DNA of 64,000 nt from Acetobacteraceae bacterium ESL0709 (GTDB taxonomy: Bacteria > Pseudomonadota > Alphaproteobacteria > Acetobacterales > Acetobacteraceae), in contig JAQTIA010000003.1 of the NCBI GenBank assembly GCA_029433415.1, positions 434,001 to 498,000 of the forward strand. The letters are read 5' to 3'. Below, piece after piece: positions 57,804-64,000 of this stretch; the first letter of the stretch is position 1, and every line of letters begins with the position of its first letter. The position numbers were made by a program, and so were the translations under genes. A model generated the notes under the pieces. It had not been told where the DNA came from and searched no databases. It worked only from the letters and a program-made list of their open reading frames with translations.

Positions 57804-58606
57804 ATAAAATTAAAACCTTCCTGCAACACACAACACTGTTGCGTAAAGGAAGAAGCTACGATCTGGGAAAGATGAATCTCGTCCAGTTATGGGCGGCCTA
57901 TCTTACCTATCCTACCATCCTCCTTTATTTTGCCCTGATCATTCTCAGTGCCTGTCTCAGCATAAGATATATGACCAATTTCTGGTTGTCTGTCATTCCC
58001 GTTCCTATAGTGGTGCTGATCTACCCCATCGCATGGTTTCTGATTCATAAATATATCCTGCATGGGCGCTTGTTTTATCGGAATCCTTTCACGGCTTCCT
58101 TATGGAAACGTGTTCATTTTGACCATCATCAGGATCCTCATCTTCTCGAGGTTCTGTTTGGTTCGCCTTTTAATACTATACCGACCATGGCGGTTATTAC
58201 GATGCCTATCGGTGGACTGATAGCCGGATGGAGCGGTGCTTGGGCTGCCTTGGCCACAGCACTGGTCATGACGTGTATCTATGAGTTTTTCCACTGCATC
58301 CAACATCTCGCCTATAAACCGCGCTCAAATTGGGTAATTTACATCAAGCAGCTTCATGTCCTTCATCATTTTCATGATGAAGACGGAAATTACGGCATCA
58401 CCAATTACCTTCCAGACCGTATCCTTGGTACATTTTACAGATCCGCCAAGGACCGCCCCAAGAGTCCTTATGTCTTCAATCTTGGCTATACTCTTGAAGA
58501 GGCTAAGCTTTATCCTTGGGTCATGAGAAAAACTGGCGCTCCCCCACGCGACAAGCCCGATCCGGCGCGTACCCCCAGTAAAGAAGAAATGTCCAAAAGG
58601 GCATGA
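57800..58606 (+). CDS. Fatty acid hydroxylase superfamily membrane enzyme (FA2H/sterol desaturase-like)
   Basis: The 268-residue membrane protein has the diiron histidine clusters of the superfamily: H-K-Y-I-L-H, H-F-D-H-H, H-C-I-Q-H and H-V-L-H-H-F-H, between two pairs of hydrophobic segments. The late H-x-x-H-H-F ... G-I-T-N pattern resembles fatty acid/ceramide 2-hydroxylases, and 2-hydroxy acyl ceramides are known from acetic acid bacteria. C4-hydroxylation of the sphingoid base is an alternative. The ATG overlaps the LptG-like stop (ATGA) and has GGAGG upstream; the next gene also overlaps by ATGA, so this whole run is translationally coupled. Confidence 0.78.
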   Translation: MNKIKTFLQHTTLLRKGRSYDLGKMNLVQLWAAYLTYPTILLYFALIILSACLSIRYMTNFWLSVIPVPIVVLIYPIAWFLIHKYILHGRLFYRNPFTASLWKRVHFDHHQDPHLLEVLFGSPFNTIPTMAVITMPIGGLIAGWSGAWAALATALVMTCIYEFFHCIQHLAYKPRSNWVIYIKQLHVLHHFHDEDGNYGITNYLPDRILGTFYRSAKDRPKSPYVFNLGYTLEEAKLYPWVMRKTGAPPRDKPDPARTPSKEEMSKRA

Positions 58607-59361
58607 CTACTGTTCCCGTTATTATTCTGGCGGGTTCGCGTTTGGGAGAACGTGAACCTTTGGCGCTCTATGGGCATGTATCACATAAAGCTCTTCTTCC
58701 AGTAGGAGGGAAAGCCATGATTGAGCGTGTGGTTGGAACGCTTGAGAAAACAAAAGAATTGGACCCTCTCTGGGTATCAATCGAAAAACCGGATTGTCTG
58801 GCCTTTCTGGGTAATAGGATAAAAATCATCAAGGCCGCCTCGACTCCCAGCGAAAGCGTTTTTCAGGCCCTGCAAAAGATCGGATCCCCGTGTCTTGTTA
58901 CTACGGCAGATCACGCTTTGTTACGGCCTGAATGGGTTGAAGAATTTATTCTGAAAAGCCGTAAAAGCGATGCGGACGTCACCGCAGGAATCGCAAGTGC
59001 AAAAACGATCAGGCGCGATGTCCCTGAGACGAAACGTACTTATATAAAACTATCCGATATTTCTTTTTCTGGGTGCAATCTATTCTGGATGAATTCGCCG
59101 AAAGCACTGAAAGTTGCCGCCCTGTGGCGGAAATTACAGCAGAATCGCAAACGCCCCCTCAAAATGGCTTTGACTTTAGGATTCACCACCCTATTCAAAG
59201 CACTGATACGGCGCCTGAGTACCAAGGATATCGAAGCACGCATTTATCATCTGACAGGCGCATCCGTCAGCTTCATTCTCATGTCTGACGGACGGGCGGC
59301 TGTCGATGTCGATAAAATCAGCGATCTGAAACTAGCCGAGCAGCTTCTGTCAAAATTCTAG
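58603..59361 (+). CDS. MobA-like NTP transferase
   Basis: The 252-residue product starts with V-I-I-L-A-G-S-R-L-G-E and has K-A-L-L-P-V-G-G-K-A-M-I-E-R, the signature of sugar/polyol-phosphate nucleotidyltransferases of the MobA-like group, with T-T-A-D-H-A-L-L as the probable metal site. It would make an NDP-linked small molecule, so it could supply the activated head group for the lipid cluster; the substrate is not shown by sequence. It is the last gene of the overlapping run and its 3' end overlaps the convergent GINT1-like gene by 44 bases. Confidence 0.7.
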   Translation: MTTVPVIILAGSRLGEREPLALYGHVSHKALLPVGGKAMIERVVGTLEKTKELDPLWVSIEKPDCLAFLGNRIKIIKAASTPSESVFQALQKIGSPCLVTTADHALLRPEWVEEFILKSRKSDADVTAGIASAKTIRRDVPETKRTYIKLSDISFSGCNLFWMNSPKALKVAALWRKLQQNRKRPLKMALTLGFTTLFKALIRRLSTKDIEARIYHLTGASVSFILMSDGRAAVDVDKISDLKLAEQLLSKF

Positions 59362-60250
59362 AACCGCTTCTCAAAAGGTCTTTAGCCAGATTAATGGGTT
59401 TATCCAGTGAGAGGATCTCTTTCTTGACATCAATCAGGCTGACCGGACCAGCCTCAGAGAGTGTATGCATTCCATCAGGATAGCTTGTTGCCAGGCTGGG
59501 AGGAAAATCAAGAGAACGTCCTCCAACCAGAAGAGGCTTGCTCCCCCCAAAACTTTCAAAACGCAGCAGCCTTAACCCACCGCCCATAGTACGGCGATTT
59601 TGCACTACAGGCAGAAAAACCGTCCCTTCCGTCACCAAAGGCGTACCACCGGGAACAGCGCCCCCACGATCCGTCAGAAATGGCCCCATATCGGCCCACA
59701 CACCCGTCAATTCCTCAGCAACCGCAATATGAAGTGTATCCTCTTTCCTGCGAACAGAATCCGCTGGAGACCAAAAAAGCCACCACCGATGAGCATGATA
59801 GAACATTGTCCCGCGAACCACACTTAGCGGAAACTCAAAACCTTGCACCTTTTCCCATTCCGTAGGGAAATTAACAGCACGATAAAGCGAGAGACGCCCT
59901 GAGGCATGAGCCTCCGGCAACATATAAATCCCGCCATCATGTTCAAAAAGCTGCGGATAGCCAAGATTCCACTCCTCTTCCAAAGCAGGAGCCGTTTCAA
60001 GCAATGTAAAAGCTGAATCGTAAACCAGAACACGTATGGTGCTTCTGAAGGAATGCTTGTTATAGGCCTTCACGAATATAAACAGCCTGTCGCCGCGCCA
60101 AAGCCCGAAGGGATCGGATAAAACACACCCATCATCTTCTGAAGGCAAGAGAGTCACTTTACACCCCCCGAACCCATAATCAGAGATAATCTCTTTCATA
60201 GGAGCATGAATAATGGCAGACTGCCAGTTATCTTCCTTGTAAAACGACAT
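59318..60250 (-). CDS. GINT1 N-terminal-like beta-propeller protein
   Basis: The 310-residue protein has no signal peptide and resembles the N-terminal domain of glucosamine inositolphosphorylceramide transferase-like proteins: a D-P-F-G-L-W-R-G-D-R-L-F-I-F-V blade, N-L-G-Y-P-Q-L-F-E-H-D-G-G-I-Y-M-L-P-E-A, R-G-T-M-F-Y-H, W-W-L-F-W-S-P and P-G-G-T-P-L-V. These repeated aromatic strands suggest a five-bladed propeller of glycosidase type. The glycosyltransferase part found in plant GINT1 is absent, so enzymatic function is unknown. The ATG at 60250 was chosen over a TTG one codon earlier. Placement beside sphingolipid genes is striking. Confidence 0.6.
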   Translation of the reverse strand: MSFYKEDNWQSAIIHAPMKEIISDYGFGGCKVTLLPSEDDGCVLSDPFGLWRGDRLFIFVKAYNKHSFRSTIRVLVYDSAFTLLETAPALEEEWNLGYPQLFEHDGGIYMLPEAHASGRLSLYRAVNFPTEWEKVQGFEFPLSVVRGTMFYHAHRWWLFWSPADSVRRKEDTLHIAVAEELTGVWADMGPFLTDRGGAVPGGTPLVTEGTVFLPVVQNRRTMGGGLRLLRFESFGGSKPLLVGGRSLDFPPSLATSYPDGMHTLSEAGPVSLIDVKKEILSLDKPINLAKDLLRSGSRILTEAARLVSDR

Positions 60251-60366
60251 CAAACAGCATCCCTTAACTAAGCATTTTAGAGACCATCAGCGTGCGTCGC
60301 GGCTTACCAATAGTCCAGAGTGTCCTTCTGTCATTATAACATTTTAACAAATAAAGCGGTAAATTA

Positions 60367-61176
60367 ATGAAAAACAGTCAAATAACTGAGGAAATGGAAA
60401 TTTCCCGTCGTTTTTACGTCGCAAAATCGCTTCTTGAAGAAGCCGCCTTACTCGCTTTAGCCATGCGCCCTGCACCTGGCGGCCCTTCTGCCACGCTAAA
60501 AGGCCGTCAGGATTACGTTACTGAAGCTGACCGTGCCGTCGAGTCTATGATTTACCAACGTCTTGCAAAACTCTTTCCCGAAGACGGCTTTATCGGTGAA
60601 GAACACGGCGAGCAGGCTCAGGGGCTTTACCAATGGGTACTCGATCCTATAGACGGGACATCAAATTTCGCACGCGGACGTAATCGCTGGTGTATTTCTC
60701 TTGGCCTCATGAAAAATAAGCATCCTGTCGCAGGCATTATCAACGCTCCAGCTTTGAAAGAAATTTTTACAGCCATTGAAGGAAAAGGCGCCTTCCTGAA
60801 TGATACTCCTATACGAGCTGCCAAAAGCCACGTAATGGATGAAGCCATGGTTGAAATAGGCTGGTCTCCCTTTGTCCCTCTTGAATGGTGGCAAGAAAAA
60901 ACGACGGCTCTTTTAAATCTTGGGGGAATGCCGCGCTCACTTGGGTCCGGCGCTCTGGCGTTGGCTGATGTCGCATGTGGGCGTTCAGATGGTTACCTTG
61001 AGAAGGTAATTTACATATGGGACGTTGCTGCCGCCCTGGTTATTCTCAAAGAAGCCGAAGCATGTGTTTCGCCTTTCATTGAAATGGGAGGGTTGAAAGA
61101 AAAAACAATAATTCTGGCAACTGCCCCTGGGGTCGCTAGTGAGCTTTCGCAAGCTTTTGGCATTGAACTGGTCTAA
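60367..61176 (+). CDS. Inositol monophosphatase family protein
   Basis: The 269-residue product has the lithium-sensitive phosphatase motifs: a G-E-E-H-G metal site, D-P-I-D-G-T-S-N-F and, near the C-terminus, W-D-V-A-A-A-L-V-I. Members dephosphorylate inositol-1-phosphate, histidinol phosphate, or 3'-phosphoadenosine phosphates. In other gene contexts histidine synthesis is common, but here the neighbours are a GINT1-like protein and lipid genes, so an inositol- or polyol-phosphate substrate is possible. It diverges from the GINT1-like gene with a 116-base gap. Confidence 0.82.
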   Translation: MKNSQITEEMEISRRFYVAKSLLEEAALLALAMRPAPGGPSATLKGRQDYVTEADRAVESMIYQRLAKLFPEDGFIGEEHGEQAQGLYQWVLDPIDGTSNFARGRNRWCISLGLMKNKHPVAGIINAPALKEIFTAIEGKGAFLNDTPIRAAKSHVMDEAMVEIGWSPFVPLEWWQEKTTALLNLGGMPRSLGSGALALADVACGRSDGYLEKVIYIWDVAAALVILKEAEACVSPFIEMGGLKEKTIILATAPGVASELSQAFGIELV

Positions 61177-61218
61177 TATAGATTGAGCATCTGAAATTCC
61201 ATATTGGAGATGATTCCC

Positions 61219-62058
61219 TTGGCCCGTTTCTATTATTCGAAAAAGACTTCTTTTATGCTGATAGCAGGAATGCCTTTTCTGGGCGCCTGCTCTTCCTCAG
61301 AAAATCATACCTCAGCGGCACAGCAACAAATTTTGGTCGATCAGGCTACAGTCACCGTACAGACAATGTTCGGCACCACAAGGTCAGATTCTGCTATCCA
61401 TTCATTCCTGAAAAAGTCAAAAGCTGTCATGATCTGTCCTGCGGTCACCCATATGTCCGTAGTCTTTGGTGGTTCAAATGGCAAATGCGTCTTCCTCAGT
61501 AAAGACGCCCGCAACTCATGGTCTGATCCGGCTTTCTACAAATTAAGTGCGGGATCATTTGGCCTGCAATTAGGGTATCAAAGTTCTCAGGTTATTTTTT
61601 TCATCATGACACAGAAAGGAATCCAGGCTCTTCTGGATCAACAATTCAAATTTGATGCCAATGCAAGTGCTTCTTTTAGCAGCATGAGCAGCAGTGCCCT
61701 GGCAGGCGGGACTACAGCAACCCATCGCGACATCTATGCCGTACAAAAAGCCAACGGTGTTTTTGCTGGCGCTGCGTTAGGTGGCACGAAGCTGACGATA
61801 GATAGCGCTGCCAATCACAGTTATTATAACCAGATGGTCGGACCTGAAGATATCGTCATCACCATGCGCGTTAATAATAGTGCTGCTGACCCGCTACGCC
61901 GTATTCTGATGAATCCTGGCGCCGATGACAGTACAATGACGACTGAAAAGAAACGCAACAATAAAGACAGAAATCATACGGAGACACGTTCACAACCCGA
62001 AACTGGTAAAAAGCTGGATTCCAGTGCAGACGACGTTCCCAGCGAAGATATCAAGTAA
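61219..62058 (+). CDS. YSC84/SYLF-domain lipoprotein
   Basis: The 279-residue product begins with a basic stretch, a hydrophobic run and a lipobox (F-L-G-A-C), so it should be anchored by a lipid at the Cys. Residues about 30-220 match the SYLF/Ysc84 lipid-binding domain: A-V-M-I-C-P-A-V, F-G-L-Q-L-G-Y-Q-S-S-Q-V-I-F-F-I-M-T and D-I-Y-A-V-Q-K-A-N-G-V-F-A-G-A-A-L-G-G. The C-terminal about 50 residues are polar and repeat-poor. The TTG at 61219 has GGAG 9 bases upstream; ATG 61210 is an alternative. Lipid binding makes a link with the adjacent lipid cluster possible but unproven. Confidence 0.75.
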   Translation: MARFYYSKKTSFMLIAGMPFLGACSSSENHTSAAQQQILVDQATVTVQTMFGTTRSDSAIHSFLKKSKAVMICPAVTHMSVVFGGSNGKCVFLSKDARNSWSDPAFYKLSAGSFGLQLGYQSSQVIFFIMTQKGIQALLDQQFKFDANASASFSSMSSSALAGGTTATHRDIYAVQKANGVFAGAALGGTKLTIDSAANHSYYNQMVGPEDIVITMRVNNSAADPLRRILMNPGADDSTMTTEKKRNNKDRNHTETRSQPETGKKLDSSADDVPSEDIK

Positions 62059-62091
62059 TCAACCCATTATTAGCCGAAGGTCGCATATCAT

Positions 62092-63162
62092 TTAGGGGTT
62101 GGCCATAAGAAAACGGCGGTAGGCTCTGACATGCTCTGAATGCTCTTCCAGAGTCTTTGAGAAATTGTGCCCTCCCTGTCCTGTCGCTACAAAATAAAGT
62201 TCAGCCCCTTCCGCCGGGTGAGCCGCAGCTTGAAGAGAAGAAAGACCAGGGCTGCAAATAGGATTTGGTGGCAACCCGGTGTTTCGATAAGTATTATAAG
62301 GGCTGTCGATCTGCAAATCTTCACGTGACAAGGGATGGTCAAGAGCACCTTCTCCGTGCGTCAGAGCATAAATGACTGTGGGATCCGTCTGTAATTTCAT
62401 ACCTTTTTTCAAGCGATTAAGAAATACACGCGCTACACGCGGGCGTTCAGCCGCGATGGAGGTCTCGCGCTCTATAAGTGAGGCCAATATGACGAGCTGC
62501 CGAGGCGTCCCTATAATCCCCTCCAAAGCTTTCTTATCGCGCTCTTCCCATTGTTTTTCCACTGTTAAGGTCATCAGATGCTGCATCCGCCCTAGGACAG
62601 TCCTGCGCTCGGCATCTCTTTGATAAGAATATGTCTGGGGAAAAACTGTTCCTTCTACCAAAGGAGGCATATCGCCTTTCAACAAGGAATCATTCTGAAA
62701 AATTCTGTTAATCTGTGCTGCCGTCAGACCTTCGGCTATCGTTATATTATGAGAGACAGCCTTGCCATGCCGCAATATTTCAAGAACATGAGCAATAGAG
62801 ACTCTAGACGGGAAAGAAAATTCAGCTGCCTGTAAGGCTCCTCCTTTCGCGGTAATTTTGACAATAAACTGAAAAAACAGTGAGGACACCTGTCCAGCAC
62901 TGAGAACATTATTATCCTGCAACACTCTGCCGACAACTTTGACGCTGCCACGCGGAATAAGGATTATTTTATTTTCTGGTAGCGGACCGGGATCAGTATA
63001 GTGGCCGTATCCCGCCATTACGGCGGAAACAACCAGCAGAACCACAAAAATAATAGCATATCCCGGCTTTAAAAAACGCCTGAGAAACCGTCTTTCTTCT
63101 GAGTCACTTTGCTCATTTTGAGGATCATGCCCCGAGTCAGACTCAGGAGGAGACGGCTCCAT
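62092..63162 (-). CDS. mltG: Endolytic murein transglycosylase MltG
   Basis: MltG cuts nascent peptidoglycan strands and so limits chain length. The 356-residue protein has a cytoplasmic N-terminus, one membrane helix (about 34-52), a LysM-like part, and the YceG catalytic domain with I-E-R-E-T (catalytic Glu), V-F-L-N-R-L-K-K-G-M-K-L-Q-T-D-P-T-V and S-P-Y-N-T-Y, then G-L-P-P-N-P-I. It follows fabF by 49 bases, an order common in Alphaproteobacteria. Confidence 0.93.
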   Translation of the reverse strand: MEPSPPESDSGHDPQNEQSDSEERRFLRRFLKPGYAIIFVVLLVVSAVMAGYGHYTDPGPLPENKIILIPRGSVKVVGRVLQDNNVLSAGQVSSLFFQFIVKITAKGGALQAAEFSFPSRVSIAHVLEILRHGKAVSHNITIAEGLTAAQINRIFQNDSLLKGDMPPLVEGTVFPQTYSYQRDAERRTVLGRMQHLMTLTVEKQWEERDKKALEGIIGTPRQLVILASLIERETSIAAERPRVARVFLNRLKKGMKLQTDPTVIYALTHGEGALDHPLSREDLQIDSPYNTYRNTGLPPNPICSPGLSSLQAAAHPAEGAELYFVATGQGGHNFSKTLEEHSEHVRAYRRFLMANP

Positions 63163-63211
63163 AGCGGGATATACCTACCTCACAGAATGAGAAGCAATGT
63201 TCTGACCACTC

Positions 63212-64000
63212 TCAGGGAACAAAACGCTTGAGAATAATACTTGCATTGGTCCCGCCAAACCCAAAGCTATTGGACAGCGCAACATCAATTTTACGCTGTT
63301 GTGCTTCATGCGCTATACGGTCAATGACGCTCTCAGTCTCTGGATGATCCAGATTGAGCGTAGGAGGCGCCACACCATCCCTGATAGCCTGCAAGCAAAA
63401 AATTGCCTCTACTGCACCAGCGGCACCCAATAAATGACCAATAGCAGACTTTGTGGACGACATGGCCAACTTACGGGCACTCTCTCCAAACAATCTCTCT
63501 GTAGCCTGAAGCTCCAGATCGTCAGCCATGGTAGAAGTCCCATGTGCATTAACATACTGCACATCTTCTGGCGTAATACGGGCATCTTTCAGGGCCGCAA
63601 CCATAGCCCGGTAAGCCCCCTGATGCCCCTCTGCCGGGGCTGTAATATGGTAGGCGTCACCCGAAAGTCCGTAGCCTCCTATCTCGCCGTAAATTTTGGC
63701 ACCACGCTTGCGCGCATGTTCATATTCTTCGAGCACGACAACGCCAGCCCCTTCGCCCATGACAAAACCGTCACGGTCCTTGTCCCAGGGACGGGATGCT
63801 TTTTCCGGCGTATCATTAAATCCTGTTGAAAGAGCACGCGCAGAGCAGAAACCGGCAATACCTAATGCGCAGATCGCTGCTTCAGCACCACCTGCAACCA
63901 TCACATCAGCGTCACCATGCTGGATAAGACGAGATGCATCGCCAATAGCATGCACACCTGTCGCGCAGGCTGTAACGGCAGCATGATTCGGCCCCTTGAA
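63212..64000 (-). CDS. fabF: 3-oxoacyl-[acyl-carrier-protein] synthase II, C-terminal part
   Basis: FabF elongates fatty acids by condensing acyl-ACP with malonyl-ACP. The visible 262 residues run to the right edge of the window and the true start lies beyond it. The active-site Cys is seen in V-T-A-C-A-T-G near the window edge, followed by the His residues in N-A-H-G-T-S-T and [11 protein letters not shown], and the C-terminal [12 protein letters not shown]. It probably shares a transcript with mltG. Confidence 0.95.
   Translation of the reverse strand, partial: FKGPNHAAVTACATGVHAIGDASRLIQHGDADVMVAGGAEAAICALGIAGFCSARALSTGFNDTPEKASRPWDKDRDGFVMGEGAGVVVLEEYEHARKRGAKIYGEIGGYGLSGDAYHITAPAEGHQGAYRAMVAALKDARITPEDVQYVNAHGTSTMADDLELQATERLFGESARKLAMSSTKSAIGHLLGAAGAVEAIFCLQAIRDGVAPPTLNLDHPETESVIDRIAHEAQQRKIDVALSNSFGFGGTNASIILKRFVP

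Overview
This 64 kb window looks like part of the chromosome of an acetic acid bacterium (Acetobacteraceae, Alphaproteobacteria) of moderate GC content. The evidence is a set of periplasmic respiratory oxidases (a PQQ-type glucose dehydrogenase and a three-subunit FAD-GMC/cytochrome c dehydrogenase), alphaproteobacterial gene orders (rpsT-dnaA-dnaN-recF, fabF-mltG), and a serine palmitoyltransferase/acyl carrier protein/fatty acyl-AMP ligase cluster of the kind linked to bacterial sphingolipids. The genus cannot be fixed from the sequence. No rRNA, tRNA, CRISPR array, intact insertion sequence or prophage gene was seen.

Layout. 1-6.6 kb: the end of msrA, then a leftward run ubiE-coaBC-dut followed by an ABC permease/ATPase pair, and a divergent mutM. 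6.6-11 kb: replication core rpsT-dnaA-dnaN-recF, facing an orphan HicB-like gene. 11-17.2 kb: a secreted repeat protein and a small hydroxyproline/D-amino acid module (permease, FAD dehydrogenase, divergent epimerase). 17.5-25.3 kb: gyrB, a DUF3108 protein, glmU-glmS and a PfkB sugar kinase. 25.3-26.1 kb: an AT-rich gene-poor stretch. 26.1-36 kb: oxidative block with PQQ glucose dehydrogenase, FAD-dehydrogenase small/large/cytochrome subunits, a heme-binding HbpS/GlcG-like protein and a YdiJ-type FAD/Fe-S oxidoreductase. 36-41 kb: CPA1 antiporter with a cyclic-nucleotide-binding-like tail, POT-family transporter, and convergent bfr/bfd with shared iron-box-like sites. 41.3-47.8 kb: a tightly overlapping thiamine operon thiC-O-S-G-E-F-D behind a TPP riboswitch. 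47.8-48.9 kb: alr. 49.2-61.2 kb: the lipid cluster. 61.2-64 kb: a YSC84-type lipoprotein, mltG and the end of fabF.

The most interesting part is 49.2-61.2 kb. A fatty acyl-AMP ligase, an acyl carrier protein and a serine palmitoyltransferase-like enzyme could make the sphingoid base. A lipid kinase overlaps a TAM41-like (CDP-lipid synthase-like) nucleotidyltransferase. A single overlapping run encodes a metallophosphoesterase, an LptF/LptG-like permease pair, a fatty acid 2-hydroxylase-like membrane enzyme and a MobA-like nucleotidyltransferase. A GINT1-like beta-propeller protein and an inositol monophosphatase family enzyme follow. Together they suggest a phosphorylated, hydroxylated ceramide with an activated sugar/polyol head group and a dedicated exporter; no ceramide synthase was recognised in the window, so the pathway is inferred and incomplete here.
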